Shown here: one piece after another, positions 16,549 to 26,655 of the stretch | Numbering within the stretch: the stretch's first letter is position 1 | Layout of the letters: each line of letters starts with the position of its first letter | Assembly: GCF_001748245.1 (NCBI RefSeq) | Contig: NZ_BDFO01000001.1 | Location: forward strand, 1,101,345-1,165,344 | DNA length: 64,000 bases | Origin: Oligoflexus tunisiensis | GTDB lineage: Bacteria > Bdellovibrionota_B > Oligoflexia > Oligoflexales > Oligoflexaceae | Reading direction: 5' to 3' | Position numbers and translations under genes: made by a program | The notes under the pieces: model-generated | The model's database searches: none | Told to the model about the DNA's origin: nothing | Seen by the model: only the letters and a program-made list of their open reading frames with translations

Positions 16549-18702
16549 TTACCAGCGATAATGAAGGCCCGCGAAAATCAGGTTTTCCGTGAAACTCCGG
16601 GTGCTGTCAGCGCTTTGCCTCATCTCGCGTTCGATGGCGAGGGACGGCAGCAAACGATGCCAGTACAGGGAGGTGAGCGCTATGCGCAGATGAAGGCCGG
16701 TGACGGGTGAGCGGGAGCCCTGGAAACTGTCCTGATGCAATGATCCTGAAGCGTTCAGCTGCAGATCATAAGGAAATTCCTTCTGATAGTGACCACGAAC
16801 CATCAGACGATTGCGGTCATCCTCTTCCGATCCAGCATAACGATAGTCCCAGTTTTGCCAAAGGACATCCAGAGAACCTGCCCGCACGCGCAAGGTATTG
16901 CGCCGCACGCTGCGATCCCCGGTGCCGATTCTTTCCCCACTCAAAGGATCAAGCGAGCGCTCCACAGTCGGCGCAAAATCCAAATTCTGTTCCTGAGTCC
17001 AACTGAATTCGGGAGACCATAGCCACGCATGATTCTGCCAGCTCAATTCGTAACCAAACCGATCCAGCCCTCCTGAACCTTGCTGCAGCCTCGAAACATA
17101 AGGCTTGAACCTCAGGCTCTGCATGCGGAGGGGAAGAGCCAGCCCGGGTTCCCATCTTTGCAGATCCGCAAGACCGATGTGCTGATACAGGGTGACGTGA
17201 AGCGTAGGCTCGAGCTGCACACTAAAGTCATCGCTGCGTTCGATTAAATACGGCAGCGTTTGCGAGGCCTGCAGGAGCCAGCTGGATCGATGTCCGATGG
17301 CGGCCGGAGCGGCCTCATCAGACGGCAGATGCAGGACATTGTCGGACCAGCCCAAAGCAAGCTGAGCCTCATAGCGCCAGGGTTTCTTTTGATCGAGATG
17401 CCTTTGCCATTCCTTATAGGACTCCTGCAGCTGTTCGTCGCTCTGCGTTTCGGGCCAGCGTTCCCAAAGATCAAGCGCCGCTCGCCAGCGTCCGCGGGCC
17501 TGTTCATTGCTGGCCAGCAGATAAAGCTCCTCGAGAGGGATGACGGCATGACGGAAATCCTGCGGTGGATTCACCGCGCGACGCGCCTTGCTGCGCAAAC
17601 GGGCCCGCAGGTATTCCTGCTTTGTGATGTCCGCCCAGAGACTGCTGGCATCAATTCCGGCCTGCTTTTTATCGGCCAGCTCAATCTGATGGAGACGATA
17701 AAGACAAACCGCTTGCAGAGCCTGAAACTCCAGATCCGTCTCAAACGTTTTCAGAATTTCATGGGCTTCCTCCCAGCGCCCGGCCTCAAGACGGCGATAC
17801 AGCGTTTCCTTGTTGGCAGCATCCTCTCCGTTCCAAAGTTTGAGCCAGGTTCTGCGCAGATCCAGCAACGCCGTGGTCAAGGGGTTGTCCTTGTCCACGC
17901 TTTCCGCAAGCTGTGGTGAAGTACGAAGTAAAGTGGATTGCCAGGTTTCCGATCGCGGCAGACTGATCTGAAAATGAAAGAGTTCATCCGCTTCCAGACG
18001 CAGTTCCTGACCCGCAAAAACATCGAATTCATAGGGAGCCTGCACCGGGCGCCGGACCTGAGTTTCCTCCCAGGTCTGAAGCAATCCAGAAGGGCGTGTG
18101 GTTTGCAGAGGCCGTGTCGCCCCGAGGCGCATCAGCAGACGGCCGCGTATGGGATGGACGATAAGAGTTTCCCTGTCGTATTTAAGATAAAGATCGCTGC
18201 CAGGATGTAGCTCCAGTTCGAGGTTCTGCCAGGCATTCCGCGGATTCGCAGGCTTGAGGCTGAAGGGAAGGGAATGCTGATGCGTTGTGATGCGCACGAG
18301 GCCACGATCACCTGTCAGACTCAATTGCCAGTGGTCCGGTTCCGGGCGCGCGCTGATCGAAGTTTGAGGATGCAGAATAATCAGTGCATCGTCGGCGTGT
18401 CGGATCGCAAGATAACTCTGACTCGGGCTATAGATTCGCGCATACTCCTGCAGCTCCAGGGTCCCTTCTTCGAGGGCCTCGGCCTGGCGCCGGCTGCGAT
18501 GCAGAAAGCCTTTCTTATTGAGCGAGGTCACCTGCAAGGGCGGCCGTGCGGCCTTCGGTGCCTCCACAAAGGGTGGAGGAAGAATGGGCTGCAGAAACCC
18601 CTCCGAATCCTCGGGCCCCCAATAATCGCGCGCAGGGACCCACGCCCCGGCCGCAAACAGCGTCGAGGGGAAGAGAGCCAGGACAAACAGCCAGCAAATC
18701 AT
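16549..18702 (-). CDS. Secreted outer-membrane beta-barrel protein with FecR-like and helical repeats
   Basis: Start ATG 18702 begins an N-terminal signal peptide (MICWLFVLALFPSTLFAAG); upstream in-frame codons are not signal-like. The mature protein has a beta-rich region (about 70-260) that resembles FecR/surface-stress sensing domains with repeated Leu/Arg/Val strands. A helical TPR-like section follows (about 300-430). The rest (about 450-717) alternates aromatic and polar residues like outer-membrane strands and ends in ...AGLHYRW, an aromatic C-terminus typical of BAM substrates. Likely a surface or cell-envelope sensor/transport protein. No close family is named with confidence. Confidence 0.75.
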   Translation of the reverse strand: MICWLFVLALFPSTLFAAGAWVPARDYWGPEDSEGFLQPILPPPFVEAPKAARPPLQVTSLNKKGFLHRSRRQAEALEEGTLELQEYARIYSPSQSYLAIRHADDALIILHPQTSISARPEPDHWQLSLTGDRGLVRITTHQHSLPFSLKPANPRNAWQNLELELHPGSDLYLKYDRETLIVHPIRGRLLMRLGATRPLQTTRPSGLLQTWEETQVRRPVQAPYEFDVFAGQELRLEADELFHFQISLPRSETWQSTLLRTSPQLAESVDKDNPLTTALLDLRRTWLKLWNGEDAANKETLYRRLEAGRWEEAHEILKTFETDLEFQALQAVCLYRLHQIELADKKQAGIDASSLWADITKQEYLRARLRSKARRAVNPPQDFRHAVIPLEELYLLASNEQARGRWRAALDLWERWPETQSDEQLQESYKEWQRHLDQKKPWRYEAQLALGWSDNVLHLPSDEAAPAAIGHRSSWLLQASQTLPYLIERSDDFSVQLEPTLHVTLYQHIGLADLQRWEPGLALPLRMQSLRFKPYVSRLQQGSGGLDRFGYELSWQNHAWLWSPEFSWTQEQNLDFAPTVERSLDPLSGERIGTGDRSVRRNTLRVRAGSLDVLWQNWDYRYAGSEEDDRNRLMVRGHYQKEFPYDLQLNASGSLHQDSFQGSRSPVTGLHLRIALTSLYWHRLLPSLAIEREMRQSADSTRSFTENLIFAGLHYRW

Positions 18703-18851
18703 GGCATTCCCATCCAAGGGTATCCGTTGACCTAACTGTATCGGTGAAAAGTTCGGGACGGTTGCGAGGCAAGATTTGCCGCGTGGAATGGGGAAGAAGA
18801 GGGGAAAAAGGATTCCCTCCACCCGCGGGCAAAGGGAATCGAGGCGACACC

Positions 18852-20363
18852 TTACTTGCGTATGGATGCGAAGAGGATATTGCCGCTCCGCTCCAGTTGC
18901 AGAAAGACCTTATTGCTGGACTTGAAGACTTCCATCAGATCCTTCACGGATTTCAATGGAGTCTGATTGGCTTTCAAGAGAACGTCTCCGGGACGTATGC
19001 CTGAGGCACGAGCTTTCGAACTGGGATCCACATCAAGCACAAGGAGACCCGAGTTGCTGTCGATGCCGAACTGGTCGATGTACTGCGCATGCTTCTGTTT
19101 GTTCAGTGGCTCCAGTTTGAGACCGGCCTGGAAATCAGCGGGTTCCGCCTTCCCACCAGGGCCTGGCGCATTGTGATCGGGCCTATCGCGCCGTGCCACG
19201 AGATTATCCTGTTCATAATCGCCCAGAGTCACCGTTGCCGAGTGAAGCTTGCCGTTGCGATAGTAGGATAATGGAACCTTGGCCTGAGGAGGCGAAAGAC
19301 CGATCACATTCGAAAGTTCCTGACCGGAATGCACGGGACGACCGTTCACTTCCACGATCACGTCGCCGGATTCCAGACCCGCCTTGGCCGCTGGTGTTCC
19401 CTTTTCCACGCGCGACACGAGGGCCCCACGGGTTCCTTTGGGAAGATTCAAACCGCTCAGCAGTTCCTCATCGAGTTCCTGAGCAGAGAGCTGCACACCG
19501 AGGTAACCACGAGCCACCCGGCCCTTGTTGACAAGCTGCTCGGCGATGCTGCGCACGAGGTTGGAAGGCACCGCAAAACCGATACCGGCCGAGGCTCCCG
19601 AGCGTGAGAAGATCGCTGTGTTCATGCCGATCACGAGGCCTTCCATGTTGATCAGAGGACCTCCGCTGTTCCCGGGGTTGATGGCCGCATCCGTTTGAAT
19701 GAAGTTGCCAAGGCTGGTGATATTGAGGTTCCCGCGACTGGTGGCCGACACCGCGCCAAAGGACTGACTGAATTCCAGACCAAAGGGAGCACCCAGCGCG
19801 ATCACAAATTCACCGACGCGCACGTTATCGGAGTTGCCGATGGAAAGCTGAGCCAGACCATCGCGTTTGAACTTCGCATCTGTAATCTGCACCATGGCCA
19901 CGTCAGTGTTTTTATCACCGCCGAGCACCTTGCCGGTATAGGTTCCCCCATTGGCCAGCTTGAGCGAAATTTCATCAGCGCCTTCGATCACATGATTATT
20001 GGTAATGATATAGCCCTTGGCCAGATCCACGATGAAACCCGAGCCCACGCCTGCCTGTTGCTTTTGTCTCTGTTCAGGCGCATTGGGTTGCTGTTGCCGG
20101 AAGCGTGGACCAAAGAAGAAGTCGAAAGGATCCAGTTCGTAGTACGGGTGACCTTTGACAATCTTGGAGATTGAAATCAGAACCACGCCCTTGGCGGCTT
20201 CCTGGGACAGTTCGGCAACCCCGGCCGAGATCTGCTGCAGGGCGCGCACGTTATCCGAGTAACTGTTCCGGTCGGGAGTGGGGAATTGATAGGGCGCTGC
20301 AAAGAGCGTTGCGCTGAAGACGGCGGCACTGAGAAATGTCAGGCTGATCTTCGGGGATAACAT
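18852..20363 (-). CDS. degP: Periplasmic serine protease DegP/HtrA
   Basis: The start ATG 20363 gives a clean signal peptide cleaved near LFAAP; the longer frame has no better ribosome site. The trypsin-like domain has the triad His124 (TNNHV), Asp154 (NTDVAM) and Ser233 (GNSGGPL). Two PDZ domains follow (about 300-385 and 420-500), each with a GLESGDV- or GIRPGDV-type loop. At 503 residues this is the DegP/DegQ/DegS-like architecture. It refolds or degrades damaged envelope proteins. It sits between outer-membrane genes and a divergent ribD. Confidence 0.93.
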   Translation of the reverse strand: MLSPKISLTFLSAAVFSATLFAAPYQFPTPDRNSYSDNVRALQQISAGVAELSQEAAKGVVLISISKIVKGHPYYELDPFDFFFGPRFRQQQPNAPEQRQKQQAGVGSGFIVDLAKGYIITNNHVIEGADEISLKLANGGTYTGKVLGGDKNTDVAMVQITDAKFKRDGLAQLSIGNSDNVRVGEFVIALGAPFGLEFSQSFGAVSATSRGNLNITSLGNFIQTDAAINPGNSGGPLINMEGLVIGMNTAIFSRSGASAGIGFAVPSNLVRSIAEQLVNKGRVARGYLGVQLSAQELDEELLSGLNLPKGTRGALVSRVEKGTPAAKAGLESGDVIVEVNGRPVHSGQELSNVIGLSPPQAKVPLSYYRNGKLHSATVTLGDYEQDNLVARRDRPDHNAPGPGGKAEPADFQAGLKLEPLNKQKHAQYIDQFGIDSNSGLLVLDVDPSSKARASGIRPGDVLLKANQTPLKSVKDLMEVFKSSNKVFLQLERSGNILFASIRK

Positions 20364-20500
20364 ATATCTGATGAACCTCTCTCGAAATGGTTGAGCTTCC
20401 AAACTCTCACATTCTGCAACTTTGATCATGAAATGAAAATAAGATATGGTGGACTTTATGAGAGCCCCGGGAAGGGCCTATGAAAAATTGCTAAGTACGG

Positions 20501-21799
20501 ATGGACGTGTTGAAAGCGGATCCCTTACATCCCCTGCAGGCCGGATTTGGTTTCGGCGGCTATATCCCCAGAGCCCTTGATGCGGCGGCTGTTCAGGATC
20601 TGCCGGCGCTGTCCCCGGACGAATCCTGGATGCGACTCGCCCTTTTGGAATCAATGGAAGGCATTGGGCGCTCCAGTCCGAATCCCCCGGTTGGTGCGGT
20701 TTTGGTCAAGGAAGGGCGCCTTTTGAGCAAGGGCGCAACCCTGGCTTACGGAGATCGTCATGCGGAACGGGTGGCCCTGGATGCCGTGACGGACCGCAGT
20801 CAGCTGGTCGGAGCCACCTGTTATGTCACGTTGGAACCCTGCGCCGGGATCGGCAAGCAGCCGCCCTGTGTCGAGGCTCTGCTGGCTTCGGGAATTAGCC
20901 GCATCGTGGTGGGAGCACGCGATCCCCATCCAAAAGCGGCCGGTCAGGGTTTGAAAGCCCTGACCCAGGCGGGTGTTGCGGTGGAAACGGATGTGCTGGG
21001 TGGAGAATGTCGCGCCTGGCTTTTTCCTTTTTTGGCCTGGCAGCAGCTGCAAAGACCGGTGGTGATTGGCAAGTGGGCCCAGACTCTGGATGGGCATCTG
21101 GCCGATGATCATGGGCGTTCGCAGTGGATATCCGGAAATAAAGCCCGGGCCTATACGCATTGGTTGCGCCAGAAATATGATGCGATCCTGGTGGGAGTGG
21201 GCACAGCCCTGGCCGATGCCCCGAGTTTAACCGTGCGCGAGGCCGCTCCGCCTTTGCATAGGCAGCCGCATAAGATCATCTTTGATCCCAAAGGACGGCT
21301 GTGCAACGGACAATCCGCGGTCTTTCACAACTTGCGTCAGGGTCTTCAAAAATCCGGGCCGGTCCTGTTCCATGCGGTTGAGACTCCGCATTGGAAACCC
21401 GAGCCGTGGATGGAGGCGTTCAAGGATGTCCTCGAGCCCGTGCTCATGCCTCCCCAATGTTCCTGGCTGGAATTTTTACGCCTGCTCGATCAACAGCATC
21501 GCACGCGGTTCGGACGTGAACTGCAGTCGATCATGGTGGAAGGCGGCGCGCAGATTCTGACGCTTCTGGTGCGCGATGAATTGCTCGATGCTCTTCAGGT
21601 CTTTATCCGGGCAGGCATATTGGGTGGCAGCCGCCATCGCATCGGTCGCCTGGATCCACGGGATGGAGCGAGTGCCCCACCGACGAATCCCATGCTGGAT
21701 CTGAATGCGCGGCATGATTTTCAACTGGTCGCCACCCAACAGCTGGGGGATGACGTGGTGCTGGAATGCGCGCATCGGCGCTTTACGTTCTGGAACTAA
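20501..21799 (+). CDS. ribD: Bifunctional riboflavin deaminase/reductase
   Basis: RibD deaminates and then reduces the pyrimidine intermediate of riboflavin synthesis. The deaminase half has the zinc site HAE (His87, Glu89) and PC...PPC (Cys114, Cys123). The reductase half starts around residue 185 (RPVVIGKWAQTLDG) and contains ILVGVGTALADAPSLT and VEGGAQIL. The N-terminal 40 residues before the usual start are extra, so the true start could lie slightly downstream. It overlaps aroC tail-to-tail by four bases. Confidence 0.93.
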   Translation: MDVLKADPLHPLQAGFGFGGYIPRALDAAAVQDLPALSPDESWMRLALLESMEGIGRSSPNPPVGAVLVKEGRLLSKGATLAYGDRHAERVALDAVTDRSQLVGATCYVTLEPCAGIGKQPPCVEALLASGISRIVVGARDPHPKAAGQGLKALTQAGVAVETDVLGGECRAWLFPFLAWQQLQRPVVIGKWAQTLDGHLADDHGRSQWISGNKARAYTHWLRQKYDAILVGVGTALADAPSLTVREAAPPLHRQPHKIIFDPKGRLCNGQSAVFHNLRQGLQKSGPVLFHAVETPHWKPEPWMEAFKDVLEPVLMPPQCSWLEFLRLLDQQHRTRFGRELQSIMVEGGAQILTLLVRDELLDALQVFIRAGILGGSRHRIGRLDPRDGASAPPTNPMLDLNARHDFQLVATQQLGDDVVLECAHRRFTFWN

Positions 21800-22905
21800 A
21801 CGTGATGCGGCCCACGCAGATGAGCAAAGGGCAGCTGCCTCAGAACATGATCCATCACACAGAGCAGCGCCATGGCTTCCACCATGGGAACCGCGCGCGG
21901 TAGAACGCAGGGATCATGACGGCCGGCCTTGGGTTTCATCACCAGCTCCTGGCCCTGCCGATCCACGGTCTGCTGCTCTTTAAAAATGGTGGCCACAGGT
22001 TTGAAGGCCACGCGCAGATAAATAAACTCGCCATTGGAAATGCCGCCCTGAATGCCACCGGAACGGTTGCTTTCCGTGCGAATCTTTCCTTCCCGGTTGA
22101 TAAACGCATCATTATGTTCGGATCCATAAAGATACGTGGAGGCGAAGCCCATGCCGATTTCAAAGCCCTTGCTTGCGGGCAGGCTCATCATGCCCTTGGC
22201 CAGATCCGCTTCAAGCTTGTCAAAAACGGGTTCGCCCAGACCCACCGGACACTGGCTGATCCCGCAGAATATGGTGCCGCCGACACTGTCACCGGTTTTC
22301 TTTGCATGAATGATGAGTTTTTCCATAGCCTCACGCTGCGTTTCATCCGGGCAGCGCAGGGGATGCTCCTCAACCTTGTCCCGGGTCAACGATTCCCCAT
22401 AATCGGTGCGGCCCTGCACATCCTTCACGCGATCGACAAACGCGACCACCTTGAATCCCGGAACCAGGTGCTGCAGAACGATTTCCGCCACGGCTGCGGC
22501 GGCCACCCGGCCGATGGTTTCACGGGCACTGGCCCGTCCGCCACCGGAGGGGGCTTTCACACCGTATTTGGCGTCAGTTGTATAGTCAGCATGGGAAGGG
22601 CGATAGACATCCTGCAGATCACTGTAATGATCCTTTTTCGCATCCTGGTTGCGCACGATCAGGGTGATAGGTGTGCCGAGGCTGATGCCATCCACCAGAC
22701 CGGAAAGGCATTCCACCTGATCGGGCTCTCCGCGTGGACTGGCCAAATGACTTTGGCCGGGGCGGCGCCGATCGAGCTGTTCTTGAATATAAGTCAGGTC
22801 AATCTTATGCCCGGCCGGACAGCCGTCGATGACGACGCCGACCGCTCCGCCATGGGATTCGCCGAAGGTGGTGACGCGAAAGAGTTCGCCGAATGTATTG
22901 GCCAT
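21796..22905 (-). CDS. aroC: Chorismate synthase
   Basis: AroC forms chorismate from EPSP with reduced flavin, feeding the trp pathway and others. The 369-residue enzyme starts at ATG 22905 (MANTFGELFRVTTFGESHG), with GGAAG upstream; the family signatures GESHG, RPGQS and SGGGRASARET are intact, as is the ending block GRHDPCVLPRAVPMVEAM. It is alone, convergent with ribD. Confidence 0.97.
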   Translation of the reverse strand: MANTFGELFRVTTFGESHGGAVGVVIDGCPAGHKIDLTYIQEQLDRRRPGQSHLASPRGEPDQVECLSGLVDGISLGTPITLIVRNQDAKKDHYSDLQDVYRPSHADYTTDAKYGVKAPSGGGRASARETIGRVAAAAVAEIVLQHLVPGFKVVAFVDRVKDVQGRTDYGESLTRDKVEEHPLRCPDETQREAMEKLIIHAKKTGDSVGGTIFCGISQCPVGLGEPVFDKLEADLAKGMMSLPASKGFEIGMGFASTYLYGSEHNDAFINREGKIRTESNRSGGIQGGISNGEFIYLRVAFKPVATIFKEQQTVDRQGQELVMKPKAGRHDPCVLPRAVPMVEAMALLCVMDHVLRQLPFAHLRGPHHV

Positions 22906-23060
22906 TTTCAACTTCCATGGCGCCTCGCGCCGTCAGGTGGACACAGAACGCTTGCCTCATAAGGAAGTAATAGCCGAATCGGGACCGATTTCAAAGAGGG
23001 GATCCCAGGCATTCCTGTCCTCAGCCCGGGAAGTTTACCGGCCTGTATGGGCCGCAGAGC

Positions 23061-23504
23061 TTAGCCATTCAGCATCCAGACCGCGCAGGCGGCTGGTCCC
23101 CGCTCTGTGGAATCCGATTCCTGAAGGCTTGCGGTCAGGGTTTCGAGTTCCTCCGTGATCCGCGCGTCCTCCACCCTGGTTTTCACATAGTTTACGAGTT
23201 CGAGAGGGCTCGGGCCGCCGATCGCATCAAAACAGGAAAGCCCGTTCTTCAGCTGAACCGTATCCTGTTCCGCAAGGCTTTGCTGCAGCCAAAGGCTGCT
23301 CACACTGATGACAAAATCCTCAATCCAGCCGCGATTCGGGAGCACGACCTTGTCATCGAGATCGGTCGGGACTTCCCATGTAGAAAGGGTTTCTTTGGCA
23401 AACCCCGCGGTTTGATAAACGGCATAACCGATGCCTGTCACGGTAACAACGAACAGGCCCAGGAGTCCAAGCACAGAGATCAAAATCAGTTTCTTGAAAC
23501 GCAT
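23061..23504 (-). CDS. Membrane-anchored hypothetical protein
   Basis: ATG 23504 is chosen because a strong AGGAGGAG lies eight bases upstream. Residues 5-28 form one N-terminal transmembrane helix (LILISVLGLLGLFVVTV) and the rest, about 115 residues, is probably periplasmic. Two Cys residues (in LSCFDAI and ACAVW) might form a disulphide. No family is recognised. Confidence 0.7.
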   Translation of the reverse strand: MRFKKLILISVLGLLGLFVVTVTGIGYAVYQTAGFAKETLSTWEVPTDLDDKVVLPNRGWIEDFVISVSSLWLQQSLAEQDTVQLKNGLSCFDAIGGPSPLELVNYVKTRVEDARITEELETLTASLQESDSTERGPAACAVWMLNG

Positions 23505-23607
23505 GGTCATCTCCTCCTCATTTCGAGGTTTCCAACCATGCGAGTATGGGGCCAAACACAACTTTGTTAAAATTGATATTAACAGACAACCAGTTCGCTT
23601 GAAGCGA

Positions 23608-26600
23608 TCAGCGTTTATCCTGATCAATCAAGGCATCAAAGCCGATCAGACTGAAAACTTCCCATTCCTGTCCCACGACCTGGCCGGTGCCTAGACCAAT
23701 ATTCAATTTCACACCTTTGACATCGGCCTGCAGATCCAGCTTGTATCCATGCGCGGCCGTTCCGCTGTCAAAGCGCGGTTTGATCTGCTGCACCCAGGCT
23801 CGACCGTAGTTATAAAACGCGGTGGCATCGAGGCGCTGCAGATAAACGATGTGCAGAAGTTTGGCAATATCCGTCGCCAGCGGCGTGGTCCAGGCAAATT
23901 GCAGGCGGCCCTGGGTGTCACCGTACTGAAGGTTGGTCAGGTAGGGATCACCATAAAGCTGCGAGTTGATTTCATTCAATCCTCCGCCGCTGCCCGGAAT
24001 AAAGGTACGGAGCGGACTGTAGAATTCCTGCAGGAACTTGCGCCGCGTGCCCCGGACCCGGCTATAGGAGGCTCCCCAGGATTGCGTCGTGGGCTGGCTG
24101 CCGATCCTGATGGGCAGCGACAGGTTTATGCCGACACCGGTTTTTTCATAGTCATAGTTGTCATTGAAGTGTTTGGAGGCGATCGAACTGTTGAGGTAAT
24201 AACTCAGATAACCCCAATGGAAACCATGGGACTTGGTAAGCCCGATATTGAATTCCCGCAAATAACCCTGGGCCAGGATATCCCAGAGCAAGGGATCGCC
24301 GAGATAGGGCAGCATCCAGGAATTTTTATACGACAGCCGGAGTCCCAGATCCAGGAACTGGATATAGCGCAGCGCACCAATCTCGGCCCCGCGCTCATCA
24401 AAGTAATAGGCATCCGGACCATAGTTGCGGTTCCAGGTCTGCCGCCGGAAAACATCCAGGGTATAGGTCGTTTTAAATCGCGTGGTATAAGCACTTAACT
24501 GGACATCGGGGTAACGGCTTTGGGCTCCATAGAGGGCCATGACCTGCACATGTTCATTCTGCAGATGATCCATGAGAGGCACAGTCAGCATACCATAGGA
24601 AAGCCCCATCGCATCATAGCCAATCCAGGGAAACGCGAAGACCGGTCGACCGCGCCACTGAATATCCGTCGCATCCTTGACCGGAGCGCCCTGCCTTTGT
24701 CCCAGAATCGGTGCTGCCGCCATACGCTTTTGATCGGCTCCGATCGCGGCCTCGCTGCGGTTCAGCCAGGGATTATCCTGGGCCATGACTTCCTTGAGCG
24801 ACTTCTGCGTATCATGCATCGCGCGCATCAGCGGGGAACTGGGAGCATCATGCAAACGGCAGGGTTTCACGGGCGCATCGATCCGGTTGGTCTTGACCAG
24901 CAGCGCACCATTCTCCTGCCAGAGGGCCATCATCAGAAGATCGCTCGTGCTGTTGTGAAGACTTGTGACGATATTGGCCAGATCCCGTTCCTCGATGCAG
25001 CGCCCATCCTTGTCAAGGCGCCTTAAAAAATGATGCGTGCGGTCCGCGAGAGCCATCCAGGTGTCACGCGCATTGAAAGCCACCGAAACCGGTTTGCCAT
25101 GCAAACTATGGGGCAGTTCGCGCAGACGTCCATCCTCGGGTGACCAGCGCAGGACCTGATGCCGATCCCCGTAGAGGGTTTCCTCGGACCGATTGAGCCA
25201 GAGTTCAGCCAGATCATCCTGGGCGCCGAGGGAACGATAACCGAGGACATGCAGACTCTGAGGATAGGTGGCCACCAGAGGACAGCGAATGTCCGTATTT
25301 TTCAGGCGCTGCCCCTTTTCAACCAGTTGCCGGGGAGCCCAGCAAATCTGATTCTTTTCCAGGAATTCCTCGAACCAGACCAGCTTGTCATCGCTCATGA
25401 ACAGATGGGAAATATAGGCTGGCCGCGTCATGATCGGGGCCTTGGTCTGACCCTTTTGGATCCAGAGCGTGCGCTTCGGATCCAGGTTGTCGTTCACTTC
25501 ACCCGTGGTGAAGAGCAGGTAATTCTTTCGGATCAGACGCACGGTCAGAGCATCATCGGGCAGCGTCACCCCGCGCTTGTAATCCTGAGCGACATCATTC
25601 TTCCAAAGAACCTCGGCTTCAAAAAGATCGCTTCCATCCCGCTGCACAAACATCAGCTTGTCACCACGGCTTTGGAAGGAATAGGTTGAGTTAAAGGCGA
25701 TCGCTTCTCCCGGCAGGCCGAGACCCGGGGTGGTGGTGGGCAGGGTTTCCTGCGGCTTCAGCTCCAGGCCCTTGCTCGTATAGCGGTAAAAGGCCAGATC
25801 GTTCTGACTTTTCCAGTATTTCGTGGCGGCCGCCTTGTATTCCTCATAAAGCTGTTCACCGCTTTTGCCTGTGTAGTTTTCCAAAGCCTGATCCATCGGC
25901 ATGAAACCATTGAAGGGCACAAAGGTCCAGGGCCACCACCAAGGCATGCTGTAGTCGTAAAAATCCCGCATCATCTGCGGCAGGCGCGTCGCATCATAGG
26001 TCCGCAGAATATAGGAAACAAAGGAACCCGAAATCGCATAGCCGATGGTGGAGAAACGGCTGCCATCATAGAGCGCATGCAGCTTGTCGTAACTCGGCCA
26101 GTGTCCGGTCAAGGCATAGTACCGTTCAATGCCATACTGTAGATCCGAGCCATTGGACACACTCAGGGCTTCCGCCAGACCCTCGATCCACCAGGCTGGC
26201 ATCCAGGGCAAATGAATGATGCTGCCCGCCGGTCCAAAAATATTATCCAGATGCCGATACATGCTGCTGTGCGTGAACTCATGCCAGCTGAGATCACGGC
26301 CCCCGCGCCCGAGTGTTTGCAGTTCCACGGCATCGGTGATGAAGTTGGCAAAGGAGGGATTGGCCGTTGTGGAGGACAGGATCACTTTCAAAGGGTCGGT
26401 CCGTTTGATGTCCAGCCACTCTTCCAGCTTCGGTCGTGCGGATTCCAGCGATTCCAGCACCAGCTGACCTTCGTGCGGTGTGCGCGCATCATGATAGATG
26501 AAAAAGTTCGGACTTTGAATTTCCTTGTATTGAAGGTCCCCCTGATTGCGGCCGAAGCCGATGGGAAGGGCCTCGGATACTTCGGGAATCAGCGGCGCAA

Positions 26601-26655
26601 ACGCGAGCACAAGCGCAAGCAGAGCCTGCTTACGTAAAGGTCGAAAAGCGAGCAC
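23608..26655 (-). CDS. Outer-membrane metallopeptidase with propeller-like middle and beta-barrel
   Basis: A 1015-residue protein beginning at GTG 26655 with a signal peptide (about 1-29). The N-terminal domain has HEFTH (His125, Glu126, His129), then WWIEGLAEAL 28 residues later (Glu158 or Glu162 as third ligand), the layout of gluzincin/MA-clan metallopeptidases. A long middle region (about 300-680) has repeated strands like a TolB-type beta-propeller. The C-terminal third (about 690-1015) is rich in alternating Tyr/Trp/Gly strands like a BamA/OMP85-type or other outer-membrane barrel. It probably is a surface-tethered protease or envelope biogenesis factor. The start overlaps kdsB by 26 bases. 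Confidence 0.8.
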   Translation of the reverse strand: MLAFRPLRKQALLALVLAFAPLIPEVSEALPIGFGRNQGDLQYKEIQSPNFFIYHDARTPHEGQLVLESLESARPKLEEWLDIKRTDPLKVILSSTTANPSFANFITDAVELQTLGRGGRDLSWHEFTHSSMYRHLDNIFGPAGSIIHLPWMPAWWIEGLAEALSVSNGSDLQYGIERYYALTGHWPSYDKLHALYDGSRFSTIGYAISGSFVSYILRTYDATRLPQMMRDFYDYSMPWWWPWTFVPFNGFMPMDQALENYTGKSGEQLYEEYKAAATKYWKSQNDLAFYRYTSKGLELKPQETLPTTTPGLGLPGEAIAFNSTYSFQSRGDKLMFVQRDGSDLFEAEVLWKNDVAQDYKRGVTLPDDALTVRLIRKNYLLFTTGEVNDNLDPKRTLWIQKGQTKAPIMTRPAYISHLFMSDDKLVWFEEFLEKNQICWAPRQLVEKGQRLKNTDIRCPLVATYPQSLHVLGYRSLGAQDDLAELWLNRSEETLYGDRHQVLRWSPEDGRLRELPHSLHGKPVSVAFNARDTWMALADRTHHFLRRLDKDGRCIEERDLANIVTSLHNSTSDLLMMALWQENGALLVKTNRIDAPVKPCRLHDAPSSPLMRAMHDTQKSLKEVMAQDNPWLNRSEAAIGADQKRMAAAPILGQRQGAPVKDATDIQWRGRPVFAFPWIGYDAMGLSYGMLTVPLMDHLQNEHVQVMALYGAQSRYPDVQLSAYTTRFKTTYTLDVFRRQTWNRNYGPDAYYFDERGAEIGALRYIQFLDLGLRLSYKNSWMLPYLGDPLLWDILAQGYLREFNIGLTKSHGFHWGYLSYYLNSSIASKHFNDNYDYEKTGVGINLSLPIRIGSQPTTQSWGASYSRVRGTRRKFLQEFYSPLRTFIPGSGGGLNEINSQLYGDPYLTNLQYGDTQGRLQFAWTTPLATDIAKLLHIVYLQRLDATAFYNYGRAWVQQIKPRFDSGTAAHGYKLDLQADVKGVKLNIGLGTGQVVGQEWEVFSLIGFDALIDQDKR

